A stretch of 64,000 nt of DNA from Paramyrothecium sp. XJ0827 (lineage: Eukaryota > Ascomycota > Sordariomycetes > Hypocreales > Stachybotryaceae). Position 1 is the first letter of the stretch; the number at the start of each line of letters is the position of its first letter. The notes beneath the pieces were generated by a model. It did no database searches and was not told where the DNA came from. It saw only the letters and a list, made by a program, of their open reading frames with translations. The DNA is taken from the NCBI GenBank assembly GCA_020881915.1, contig JAJFPB010000008.1:3451472-3515471 (forward strand), read 5' to 3'. The position numbers and the translations under genes were made by a program. This document shows positions 53,301-64,000 of this stretch, one piece after another.

Positions 53301-56050
53301 ATACTAACTCTTCTATTTGGAGTATAGTTTTAAAGATATACCACTTGAGCTAGAATAGATCAGCTTAGATAAGGTAGAAAAGTTCCGGAGGTACTACGAG
53401 GAGTATATATATATTAGCAAGTATAGTATCATTAGTAAGATCATTAACTAGATAGTATATAGCAAGGGTTATTACAATAGAACAGGTAGTGCCCTATTAG
53501 TGCGGTAGTTAGAAAATAAGAGGTTACTATACTACAACGGGGAGTAGCTATTTATAGAGGACTTCTAGTAAGTAGCATATAAACTTATTCAGAAGGCCAA
53601 ATAATTAATAGATAATCTATTTAGTAGATTATAAGCTTAGGTTAGATTAACTATTAACTTAAAGTAAATTATTAATGAGATTATATAGATGGGGGTGGGC
53701 TAGTTATTTACTACTAACAAGAAGAATATATAATTAAAGGCCAAACTGGGCAAGGCTATTTAAGCCAATTGAGCTTTGCTTTTTAATGTAATTAAAGGCA
53801 AGTAATAGTATACTAGTATATAGAAGTAGCTCTAATAATTTCGCAAATCCACAGAGTATATTATATCTCTAGTTTATATATAGGGCAGCTAGCCGGGTTA
53901 TGGGCCAGAGGTTATAATAATACAGTACTATAATATAGTACAGTTAATATATAATATTATTATATATAAGGGCTAGATTATAATTATAATAGACTGCAAT
54001 AAGATAAAGGTAATTCGCAATAGCGGCCATAAAGTGGCACGGTTTTTGCTAGAGTATATAGAATATATAGTAGTAGTATATATTTTATAGCTCCAGGATA
54101 TGGAGCTACTGCTTTAATGTAGTTGCAAGCTGCTGCTGCTATATAAAAATAACTTGGAGTTTATGTGGAGAAGTGGGAATTCCGGCTACTAAGATACAAC
54201 TAAGCTAAGTAAGATTATAGCCTAGTAGCTGCAGGAGGAAATAAAGATATAGCTTAGTGTAGGTAGGTATTATACAGTTGCAATAATAATAGGTCAGAAA
54301 ATCCGCGGCTTAGTAATAAAGCAGATTAAGGGTTTAGCCAGCAAAGATAATAATAGTAAAGAAGTTAAGTTTAATCCATTAATAGGCGAGCTAATAGATA
54401 TAAGTAGAAGCTAGAATATAGTCTGGGATCTATAGGCCACATATAGGATAAAAATGGCGCAACTCAGGTATGCCATTTATATTAACTTACCTAGGTAATT
54501 GCAACTAGATATAATTGCAATATTCCAAGCAATTAGTAGGCTATAGCATTAGTTTCTAATAGAAGGTGATTTATTCCGCGCCGGATAGAAGCGCGGGTAG
54601 CCGAACAATAGTAATATTTAAGTTAGGCCAAGGAAGAAAGCGAGGTATATAAGAAAGATAATAATGCCGGCTAAGGTGGAGAGGCAGATAGTTAATGGAC
54701 TTCGGAAATTAATGGGCCTAGGGTTGATATAGCGCTTAGATAAGTAGAGGGAGTATATGTAGGCGATCTTGGCGCTAGAGGGGGACTAGGGGCTTATATA
54801 TATTTTGCCAACGGGGGCTAGCAAGAGTCTGCTCTTTATAGTACTAGCTATTATACTAAACTGAGGGACAAGTGTTATTGTAGTTCCATTCGTAGCATTA
54901 AAGCTTAACTTACTAGACCGGGCGAAGTAACTAGATGTAGATATTATTAAGTTTTCTACATTAAATATCTCTTTGAGGGAGAGACTTCTAAGGATAGTAA
55001 GAATAGTGGTTATAAGCGCAGATACAGTTCCGGTTAGGAGCTTTTTAGTATATATGGAGGGGCTCCGGGCTAGGGGATAGCTAGGTATAATCTTTATTAA
55101 CGAGGCTTATACTACAATTACTAATATATTATACCAACGGAGGTTAGGAGAACTTAAGGGTCTATATTAATTCAAGTAGCCAGTGGTTTTATTAATGGCC
55201 ATACTACTGATCTAATTCGAGGGCTGGTTCCAGAAGGAGCTGCTGGTGGGGTCAGCAGATATTATTTGAGATCAAATAATAAAGCTCAATTACTAGTATA
55301 AAGTTAATAAAATTAAGGCAGAGCTAGGTGCAGTAGAAGCTTAAGTTATTAAGCTAGTTAAGTAGGTTAGTAAAATAATAACTATAGGGCAGAGGGGAGT
55401 AGTATATTATAGGTCAATCGGCTAGTGCAAGGCGCTTGTAGAAGTATTAGGCTGCAATATATATTACAGTAAGATAGAAAGGTCATAATAAAATAAGGTA
55501 CAGGTAGCATAGGTAGAGAGCTGCTCTTATCAATGGATTGTAGCAATAATAGGGCTAGGGATAGGAATAGACATTGGGGGCATAGTGGCGGTTGTATACA
55601 TAGAGCTGCTGTATAGGCTTATTAACTTTATCTAGCAAATAGGATAAGGCGCAAGATAGGAGAGTAAAGCAGTGAGGTTAATTATTATATACAACAGGCG
55701 GCCATTATATAAGCCAGTAGGAATAGGCGAGATTAATAGCATTAACTGGATATAAGTAATGTGGTTTATTAAAAGCCCAGAGTACTAGCAGGAAGTAATT
55801 TCAATATTTATAGATAGAGTTATAGAAGAGATATATACTAGTATTGCCGGAGTTATCCCATGTAATTATTGTAGGTAAGTAGGGTTAGAAATATTAGAGA
55901 GCAAGGCAGTTAAGTTAGTTAATAAAGGTAAAGAAGTAGGCTAGAGGGGGTTAGCTATAGAGGATATTATAAGCCCAGTTAAGTTACGGTAGAGGTAGTA
56001 TATATAAGATAAAGCAAGAGATAAGGGAATACTTATGCAGTAGTTAGATA
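47350..56050. other. RIP-degraded AT-rich block
   Basis: From about 47350 to 49140 and 49950 to 51480, CA and TG dinucleotides are almost absent while TA, AG and CT abound. This is the expected result of heavy CpA-to-TpA mutation on both strands. From 51480 to 56050 the mutation is milder and protein remnants can be read. A less mutated island lies at about 49190-49620. No intact gene exists in the block. Confidence 0.85.
52000..56040 (+). pseudogene. RIP-mutated RecQ-like telomere-linked helicase remnant
   Basis: Conceptual + strand translation, ignoring many TAG/TAA codons, recovers helicase parts in order. The ATP-binding LPTGASKSLLF lies at about 54805-54837 and VIVVPFVALK at about 54875. 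A helicase C-terminal half follows, with YYRSIGQCKALVEVLGCNIYYS (about 55420) and GLGIGIDIGG (about 55555). The order and orientation match the better preserved helicase at 56464-61284. TAG codons stand where CAG or CGG would be expected. It is an older tandem copy of the telomere-linked helicase. Confidence 0.75.
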
Positions 56051-56463
56051 AGGTAGAAGAGTTATGCCTATCACTTATGACTTGTGCCATGGACTCAAAG
56101 GTTTTTGAAATTACATACATTTTATTTTCGCGCTAATGAAACTGGCGTCCATGGTTTTTGCAAAGTGGCGTCTATGGTTTTTGGGTTAGACAGCAGTAAA
56201 ATACATAATATATATATCAATAGAGAGCCACGATCTTGGAGACTAAGCACGTATGTTTTTATTTAAAATGAAGCAGAATTGCATTTCTGGTGGCCATCCG
56301 AAATTCGGCCCAAGTAAATGAAGTGAGGTTGAGAGTGGGTCCCGACGACCAGGAGGCCATGTTAAGGGATAGAGCCAGCCATAATAAAGGTAGAGATAAC
56401 CCATTTCCATTTAAGTAATCCAACTTCAACCATTCATTGCCACCGATTAAGGGTTAAGTAAAA

Positions 56464-59400
56464 ATGGAGGCATTCGGTCCATTCACAAAGTTACCCGAAT
56501 ATCCATTCATGCTTTGTAACCAATGTGAGCATGCATGTATTGCCGATGAGGTTCAGACGCATTTACGGAGACATCATCGAGATATTGATAGCAAGGAAAG
56601 GGCGAAGATCATCCAAGCGGTAAAGTTAATCCCGGGAATTATTTATGACCAGACGCAGTTAAGACAATACCCGTTGCCGGTGGAAGCCATCGAGCCGGTG
56701 CCAATCATCGCCAGGCCACAGCCAGATGGTATAAGATGTAATCAGTGCCCATATATTGTCCGACGAGAGAAGCATATGCGGGATCACGCCACGGATAAGC
56801 ACCAGTGGAAAAATGAACGGAGACAAGGCGATAGTTCCCGAAGAAGAACCCATCAAGCGGAGCGGCTTGTGCCATGGACGACCGGCGTTTATTGCCAACG
56901 GTTTTTCCCGTCCCGAGCCGGCAGTGCATGGTTCGAAGTTCGAGAGCCAGGTGTTAAACCAGAGCCAGAAGCCGAGGAACGAGACATCATGCGAAAGATT
57001 GAGGAGTTCCACAGTACGCAAGAGCAGCGGTTCAAGGAAGCCGAGAAAGAAGATCGGATCGAAGAAGTGAACCAGAAATTCGAGGCCAACGCATGGTTGG
57101 GCAGGGTGGGTTGGTCAGTCCATTTGAAGGGTTTAGACCGCAATGCATTGCGGGCCATGACCGGACCCATCGGGGACGAAGAGGGTGTGTTGCGGCAGGT
57201 GTGCGAGAGTTTAGACCGTACCATGGAATGGTCGAGGGGTTTATGCCGCCCGAGCAAAGTTGGGACAGCCGCGTTATTCGAAATCAACCGGCGAGAAGTT
57301 GGGAAGAAACCCGCACAACCGTTTGAAGGGCGGATGGAAGATGATTCATGGATACGATATAAGGAGGTATGGCGCAAGATCACAAGCATATGGTACCGAA
57401 CGCAGCAACAGGAAGACGAGGACGAACGACCGCCGTATCAGTTCACGAGCGCACAGCAGGCAGCGTGGGATGCATTCATACAGCATGCACGAACCCGCGA
57501 CGAAGCGTTCCAGGGCAAGAGTAAACCAACAAACAATCCGCCATCGGATGGAGCAATTGATCGGCAGTGTTTGGAGATGGTTATGTTGTTTTTGGATCAT
57601 CAGGTGGGCGATAATGAACATCAGAAATGCCATTGTTAGCGCGTTGGCCGTATTAGGCATTCGCGAAGATGGTGGTTGGTACGACCCGTCGGATTATACA
57701 CCCGTTTTGTCAGCCGTGATCAAGGTGGCCCGCATGTTTGCCATCGGTTGGGCATATCGGCAACGCGAGGAAGAGGTGCAGTTAACCAGGAGGGTGCACA
57801 ATATGGAGGAGAGATTAGCACGCGAGCGTACGCCGGGCATGTTCACCCGCGTACGGAAAATGGTTCGTAAGTTTATGACCCGTGTCGGCGACGGACGATC
57901 AGAACAACCCGGCCCGATGGATTGGATATTGGAGACACGGACATACGGCATGCACATTCGGTTCAATACAACGGCGGGCGGCAGCATCGATTGGAAGGAG
58001 AGCAAGTCCAATACAAGCGAACCAAGTTCACAATGGGTCAATTAACGGAAATGATACACGCCGTCGTCGTCGAGGCGAGGGAGTTATTATGCAAGTTGGC
58101 CATGGTTGACGGCAGCGAAGAAGGGTTCAGCAAGTTACCGCATATCCCGTGGGATCGTGTGGAGGACGACAATAGCGAGGACAAGGTGGGTTATTCGTTT
58201 TTAGAGGACAGCCGCAACACATGGTTGGAGCAAGGCAAGGGTTGGGTATTCACACGGTTGGTTCAGCGCAAGGAACTGCAAAAGAATGGATTTCGACCGA
58301 TGAAAAGCAAAAGCATCCGTACAAAAAGAAGGCATTGCAGGAGTACAGCAAAATATTGGAGCGGTTCCGGGAGTTGATGTGGTTTTTGAAGCATTTATTG
58401 TCAATGCCCGCGCGATTATGGGAAATTTTAGGAATACGGTATAAGAACACCAGCAACGGCGGCACACGCAACATTTTTATCCACAACGGCGACGTATGTT
58501 TCGTTACAGCATACCATAAAAATTTCCAGCAAACGGGCCAGGCGAAAATCATTCACCGTTTTATACCCAGAGAGGTTGGGGAATTATTGGTTTGGTATTT
58601 GTGGTTGGTGTTGCCGTTTTGGCAGCAGGTGCAGGGTATGGTCAAGGGTGCAGACCAAGTAAGCCCATTTTTATGGAGCGAAGAGATCGCATACCGCAAG
58701 CGGCACCACAACAGCGACGAAGACGAGGGATATAGCAGCGAGGAGGAAGGAGAAAGGGAGTTTGGAGAAGAAAAGGGTAGTACGGACGGAATTGGCAACA
58801 AGGAGAGTTTGGCACAAGCAAGGTCAAGTCGGGCAAGTCGGTCAAGTCAGGTAGGTCGGTCAAGTCGGTCAAGCCAGTCGGAAGACGAAGGCATCGATAT
58901 GACCATACCCGTTGAATGGAAGAATTGGGTGGGGAAAGAAAATGGACACCGGATCGGGCGCGGCGAATTTTACAGCAGATCAGCCAGCGATTAATGGGTT
59001 GTCGGTTGAATATCAGCGTATGGCGGCACATCGCCATCGCGATATCCAACCGGTATTTAGGAGGCAAGTTTGCAAAGAGGGTGGGAGAAGACGGGGTGGA
59101 ATACGAAGACGAGGACGGGATCGACAATGACGCGGCGGATTTACAGGCCGGCCACCAATCGCATATCGCGGGTATAATTTATGCGCGAGAGTTACAACAA
59201 GGGTTAGGAGGCACAGCGCGGATGCGGGAGGAATTCCGGAACATCAGCCACGAGTTACATCGATTTTCGGGTTCGGTACAGGGGCGAGTGCGCAGGGCGG
59301 GCGGAAGCGCAAGCGAGATCAGTTCGAAAGCGAGCGGGAGGAAGGGCGATTCCGACGATTACATCGGTTACGGCAAGTCGATATTTCCGGACAGTTACAG

Positions 59401-61284
59401 CAGATGATGGGACGAGGGACAGAGTTTCGTGGTCAACAGTCGAAGGTGATCCGGGCCATCATCGCGGGGAAACGCCGATTATCCAGATCACAAGCACGGG
59501 TGGAGGCAAGAGTTTGTCGTTCATGTTGCCGGCATATTGTTCACCAGAGGGGACAACGATCGTTGTAGTGCCATTGGTTGCATTGCAGGAAGATTTACAT
59601 AAACGTTGCACGGAGTTCCAAATTACGTCCCATATATGGAACAGCCAGCAGGGAACGCCGACAGCAAGCATAGTTTTCGTGACGCCCGAGTCAGCGGTGA
59701 CGGGCGGGTTCCGAGATTACGTCAACCGATTGCAAAACCAGGGTGTTTTGGACCGAGTGATTTTAGAAGAGTGCCACACATTAATGGATGGCAGCGCAAC
59801 GTTCCGGCCAAAGTTAAGCGAAGTCGGAAAGGTGGTTCGGGAGTGGGGTGTGCAGCGGGTATTTTTAACAGCCACGATGGGCCCGGACGAGATGGTCGAG
59901 TTTTACAAGGTGGCGGCGATCCAGCCCGGGCGGGAGGTAGTGTTTCGAAGCAAAACAACACGACGCAACATACGGTACAGCGTCATCAAGGTGGAGCATA
60001 GGAGTAATAAAGCAAGGGGCAAAGGGAAGGCACATTGGAGGCAAGAGGAAGAGGAGGCACAGATGGCAGAAGATAAGAGGATCAAAGAGGTTGTAGAAGC
60101 ATGGATCCGTGGAGGACACGACGGCAAGGTGATCATTTATGGCGGGTCAGTGGAACGGGTGAAGAGGGTTAGGGAGATGTTTGGTTGTGGCACATATTAC
60201 AACAAGGTCGACACAAAGGAGGGCAAGAAGGAACGGTTACAGATGTGGATGATGGGAGAGAGAATTATAGTGGCAACGAACGCATTAGGGATGGGAATCG
60301 ATATACCCGACATAAGGTTGGTAGTGCATGGATGGATGCCGAGGCGAATTCGAGATTACGTACAGGAGAGCGGGCGAGCGGGACGAGACGGGCAAGTCAG
60401 CGATGCGGTTGTTATTTGCCGGGGTTGAAACAAGATAAGCAAGAGGCCGAGAGGCGGCAAAAGGCAAAGGCCGAGCAGAGCGGGTGGTGTAAGGAAGAAA
60501 GAGAGAGAGAAGTGTGGATTACGTGGAGAGGGAGGAATGCCGGCGAAAGATATTGGATATGTCGATGGATGGTCGAACGGATCGAGAGGGGTGTGAAGAA
60601 GGTGAAGAGCAATGCGATGTTTGCGGACGAATAGAAGAAAAGTTGGACAACCAAAGCCAAGACCAAGGCCAAGACCAAGACGAAGTCGAATACGCAGAGG
60701 CACAAATAGCGTTCGACCGGCAGAGACGAGATATTGCATTCCAAGAGTGGCAAAGCAGGAAGCAAATGATGGAGGAAACGGCGATGGCGAGCGAGTTGGA
60801 GGGTTATTTGGAAAGTTGGGCAGAGTGTTGTGCGATTTGCCGGATGGGGATGAGGCAGATGAGCACAGAATGGAAGAGTGCCCGTTAAAGGGTACGGCAG
60901 GGTACAGAGAGGTGAGCGGGGTTATGGCAAGGATAGAAGAGGAGATGTTTCGAAAGCGAGGGTTTGAACCGTACAGCGGTTGTTTTGGGTGTGGGTTGCC
61001 ATACAAGGTTTGTAATGGATGGAAGGTAATGGATGATGACGGGGAGATACGAGAAGATACAGGGAGGGAAATGTCAGTATGAAGGAGTATTGGCGCGGTT
61101 TTACAGGGCAGCCGTTTGTATTTTCCAGGATAAGGTCAAGGGGTTAAGTGGGCAAGAGAGAGAGTCGAGGGGGTTTTATACATGGGCAGGAAGGAGGATT
61201 AAGTTATGGGGTGGGATGGAGACAAATGAGATGTGCCGGGGATTTGCAGAGTTATGTAAGTGGATAATGGAAGAGGAGGAGTGA
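56464..61284 (+). pseudogene. DUF3505/RecQ telomere-linked helicase, several frameshifts
   Basis: Start at 56464. The first frame (to 57639) is the DUF3505 region, with LCNQCEHACIADEVQTHLRRHH and a second Cys/His unit RCNQCPYIVRREKHMRDH. Then come a long middle region, a Ser/Arg repeat (RSSRASRSSQVGRSSRSSQ, about 58825-58880) and the helicase: TGGGKSLSF Walker A (about 59496-59517), EECH box (about 59767), ATNALGMGIDIP and QESGRAGRDG (about 60275-60394). The Cys-rich end has CDVC, CFGCGLPYKVC and KCQYEGVLARFYRA. At least eight one-base shifts move the frame, at about 57627, 57990, 58278, 58935, 59467, 60420, 60880 and 61060; most lie in short homopolymers. RecQ-like subtelomeric helicases are common at fungal chromosome ends. 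As written no full protein is made. Confidence 0.85.
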
Positions 61285-61689
61285 ATAGAGCATTTAGTAT
61301 AAAGAGAATAGATATTAGGGTTAGGGCGAGAATACAATTATTAGGGGTTGGTGTAGTAGTTATAGGTAGAGAGAGTTAGGGTATATTTGTAGTTTAGGGT
61401 AGTAGTAGGGTTGGAATAAAGACATTTAAAAAAAAAAAAAAAAAAAAAAGAGCAAGGAAAACAGCGAAGGAATAAAGTGCCGTCCAAGAAAGAGGCAATG
61501 CCAGTAAGGCAGAAGAAGAAAGAGAGAATGAGAGAGTAGATTAACAAGCCATCCGGGCAGAAAAAGAGCGGCATCAGTTAGGCGTAAAAAGGGTGGAGAG
61601 AGGGAGAGAAGGAAAGAGAGAGAAGAGTAACAAACCATCCGGGCAGGAAAAGAGCCGCGCCGGTCAGGCGTAAATAAACGGGGAGAGGT
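61285..61689. other. Spacer with poly-A and a duplicated segment
   Basis: A run of 22 A lies at about 61428-61449. Two related segments, CATCCGGGCAG(A/G)AAAAGAGC...TAGGCGTAAA/CAGGCGTAAA, lie at about 61548-61600 and 61636-61680. No gene. Confidence 0.6.
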
Positions 61690-62075
61690 ATGCCCGTAGA
61701 GAGGAGTATTAGATTGGATTGCAGCGCAGGTGTGGGCCGAAGAGGTGAAGAAGATAGTATTTAAGGCCAGGCGGTTTACGAGTTTCAGCGGGTGTTTTAA
61801 TTGCGGGATGCCACAGGGGATTTACCAGCAATGGGTGGCGGCAAAGGAGGACGAGGGGCATTTGCCCAGATATAAGGAAGCAGTGCCAGTATAGAGGTGT
61901 ATTAGAAAAGGTTTGGGGCGCGGGGTTAGGGTTTTACCACGACGAGACGATGGAAATAATAAAGGAGATGGGTATAATTGGGGAAGAAGAGGTGGACAAG
62001 TTTATATGGATAGGTAAGAAGGTAAGATGGGGCGGGCATGAGACAAATAATATATGTGTGGGGTTTATATAAATT
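61690..62075 (+). pseudogene. Second telomere-linked helicase 3' fragment
   Basis: It repeats the end of the preceding gene in diverged form: FTSFSGCFNCGMPQGIYQQW, then a frame change, QCQYRGVLEKVWGAGLGFYH, and WIGKKVRWGGHETNNICVGF. Compare the CFGCGLP, KCQYEGVL and KLWGGMETNEMCRGF segments at 60970-61260. The fragment lacks the helicase core, so repeated loss or recombination between helicase copies is likely. Confidence 0.7.
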
Positions 62076-62163
62076 TGTAGATTATTATATAATAGAGGTT
62101 AGAAGAGATATATAATTTTAGAGGGTTATAGGTATTATTATTTATACGGCGGAGTAGAGACAG

Positions 62164-62273
62164 TTAGGGTTAGGTTTAATTAATATGGTTAGGGTGAGGT
62201 TTAATTAATATGGTTAGGGTGAGGTTTAATTAATATGGTTAGGGTGAGGTTGCATTTATATGGTTAGGGTGAG
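62164..62273. repeat. 25-bp subtelomeric tandem repeat
   Basis: Four units of GGTTAGGGTGAGGTTTAATTAATAT type; the last has TGCATTTATAT instead. Each contains a TTAGGG word on the + strand. Confidence 0.85.
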
Positions 62274-63215
62274 AAAGGTTGCCCATGTTTGCAGGCCATA
62301 GAGTAAGTGTGGATAGTATGGTATAGTATGTAGAGACCAAGGAGTGTTAATAGATTAGGCGGGATTTGACGATAAAATCGAAACGTAGGCCCAGACCAAT
62401 TAGTTTAAGATGGGAACAAGTCAATGAGAAGGGTTAGGGTAAGCAGATAATGAAGGGAGGAGGGCGGATAGTAGATTAGGTAAAGACAACGGGTTATTAG
62501 CAAAGGCAGCGGTAACAGAGAAGCCAGTGTTGTAGTGAAGATATAGAGATAGATAAATGGCGGCGTAGGTGAATACAACAGTTAGGTAGGAGGAGGCAGG
62601 CATGGCGTAGACGGCGAGAGTTATAGCAGCAGCAAGCAAGAAGGCAAGCAGTAGCCAAGATGGCGGTGACAGAGACAGTAGGCATTAGGTAAGATAAAAG
62701 AAGGGCCGTCAATAGAGTTAGCAGGCAAGAATTAAAACAAAAGAAGTCAGTAGAGAAGCAACGGACAATATAAGCAGGCAGGCAGGAAAGCAAGGGTTTA
62801 GCCAGGTAGGTAGAGACAAGGATTAGAATAAATAGCCAAGACGAATAGCGGAGAGGTAAAGAGCAGCAAGAAAGGGTAAAAGAAGGAGGAGGGGTAGATA
62901 GAGGGGTTAAGGTTTATATAGGAAGAATAGAGAAGAAAAGTCGGATTACAGAATATACAAAGGCAGAAGTACAAAAGGGAAGGAAACAGCAGGGATTGCA
63001 ATGTAATATAAGGCGGGCAGTTAGAAAAGAAGCAAGCAGCAGGCAGTTAGACCCACAATAAGTGATGTGCGGCCATGTGGAGGCGGGAGGATTTAGGGGA
63101 TTAGTAGTAGAGGGCGGAACCGGACCGGGCGAATAGGGTTAAGGTTAAGGGGTAGAGATCGGAGGTCGGAGGTCAGAGGAGAAGGGAGGAGGAGGGTTTA
63201 AATGGGTTAGGGTTA

Positions 63216-63358
63216 ATAATTAAGGGCGACAGCAAGAAAAGAGCCAGGCCGGCGAGGCCATAGTTAGGTTAGTTATAGAAGGGTTTTAGGGGAGAGTTAA
63301 AAAGAGTTATAAATAATTAAGGGCGACAGCGGGAAAAGAGCCAGGCCGGCGAGGCCAC
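63216..63358. repeat. Direct repeat with AAGAGCCAGGCCGGCGAGGCCA core
   Basis: Two near-identical copies (63216-63262 and 63313-63358) start TAATTAAGGGCGACAGC and share the core. Two more at about 63753-63790 and 63855-63890 are weakened by C/G-to-T/A changes, as RIP would do. Confidence 0.75.
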
Positions 63359-63407
63359 AGTTAAGATTAGGGGAGTAATTAGTAATAAGGTAAGATAGCA
63401 AGGGAAA

Positions 63408-63578
63408 GGGTTAGGGGAGGGGTTTATGGTGAGGGTTAGGGGAGGGGTTTATGGTGAGGGTTAGGGGAGGAGTTTATAGTGAGGGTTAGGGGAGGGGTTT
63501 ATGGTGAGGGTTAGGGGAGGAGTTTATAGTGAGGGTTAGGGGAGGGGTTTATGGTGAGGGTTAGGGGAGGAGTTTAGG
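63408..63578. repeat. 25-bp telomere-derived minisatellite
   Basis: About seven units of GGGTTAGGGGAGGGGTTTATGGTGA with small changes (GAGTTTATAGTGA in alternate units). The G-rich strand runs toward the right end, consistent with a right-hand telomere. Confidence 0.9.
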
Positions 63579-64000
63579 GTAATAGTTAGGAAAAGTAATT
63601 AGTAATAAGGTAAGAGCGCGAGGGAAAGATTAAAAGATATAAAAAGAGATAATATAAGGGTTATAGAATTTAATAGTATATTTAATAAAATAAATAAAAG
63701 TAAAGAGTTATAAGTTAATAGTAGTTAGCATTAAAAAGAGCATATAAATAATTAAAGATAATAATTAGAAAAGAGTCAGGCCAGTGAGGCAAAAATAAAG
63801 TTATAAAAGGGTTTTAGAGAAGATTTAAAAAGAGTAATTTAGAATGAAGAGTAATAGCAGGAAACAAGCCAGGCAAGCAAGGCCACAATTAAAGTTATAG
63901 GGTTTTAAGATATAGAAGTCCATTATTAAAAGGCAGGAAATGAAGTGAAGTAATCAATTAAAATATAATAAATAAAGAGGCACCATAACCCGTTTAGCGC

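Larger units (their letters stand above)
62076..64000. other. Subtelomeric G-rich DNA without genes
   Basis: Strand-biased purine-rich sequence with TTAGGG-derived words, minisatellites and fragments (separate entries). The open frames on the minus strand are products of composition. Terminal telomere repeats are not reached. Confidence 0.7.

Noticed and set aside
60356..61006. 216-aa minus-strand frame
   Set aside because: Antisense to the helicase 3' end; the Pro/Leu/Ser-rich composition mirrors the Gly/Glu/Arg-rich sense strand.
62421..63001. Hydrophobic minus-strand frames near the chromosome end
   Set aside because: Opposite strand of purine-rich subtelomeric DNA; Leu/Ser/Tyr-rich translations are expected from composition.

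Overview
The window is accessory, subtelomeric DNA from a filamentous ascomycete (Pezizomycotina). Three things show this. Genes carry short GT-AG introns of about 45-75 nt with CTAAY-type branch points. The protein families are fungal: GATA, Zn2Cys6, DUF3723, a DUF3435 tyrosine recombinase and DUF3505 telomere-linked helicase. A roughly 8.7-kb block is almost free of CpA/TpG and full of TpA, the mark of repeat-induced point mutation (RIP). TTAGGG-derived repeats on the + strand place the chromosome end to the right, beyond the window. I cannot name the genus.

Layout. 1-2.3 kb: a small GATA-factor gene. 2.32-7.51 kb: a 5.2-kb DNA transposon with 25-bp inverted ends and three genes, including an integrase-type DDE transposase broken by one base. 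8-9.7 kb: a secreted GH16 glucanase-like gene and a 5'-truncated LINE-like insertion. 10-15 kb: small uncharacterised genes and a dispersed repeat. 15.0-17.3 kb: two neighbouring genes, one whose N-terminus copies pieces of the histone H3 tail (ARTKQT and STGGKA), the next ending in a chromodomain-like module. 18.4-20.7 kb: an intact ATP-dependent DNA ligase. 21.4-24.7 kb: two piggyBac-type transposases joined head-to-tail by a deletion. 25.6-26.0 kb: a 34-bp minisatellite. 26.9-31.9 kb: a DUF3723 gene, a kinase-like gene and a C2H2 factor. 33.2-34.5 kb: one gene encoding both a bZIP and a Zn2Cys6 domain. 36.3 kb: a membrane protein. 39.2-42.1 kb: a hAT element with a perfect 8-bp target duplication, sitting in an intron. 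42.9 kb: a small MADS-like gene. 43.7-46.3 kb: an apparently spliceable DUF3435 tyrosine recombinase, the 'captain' of Starship giant transposons.

Right of 46.8 kb lies a minisatellite related to one at 32.65 kb. It is followed by the RIP-degraded block (47.35-56.05 kb), which holds a ruined RecQ-like helicase. A better preserved DUF3505/RecQ telomere-linked helicase follows (56.46-61.28 kb), carrying several single-base frameshifts. Next come a second helicase 3' fragment and G-rich subtelomeric repeats to 64 kb.

Reading: the captain is transcribed leftwards, and a DUF3723 gene, a known Starship cargo class, lies further left in the same orientation. Part or all of 0-46.5 kb may therefore be a Starship inserted beside the subtelomere (inference; no element ends were proven). 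The strongest candidate for something new is the H3-tail-like gene beside the chromodomain gene. The bZIP/Zn2Cys6 double factor and the three-gene 5.2-kb transposon come next.
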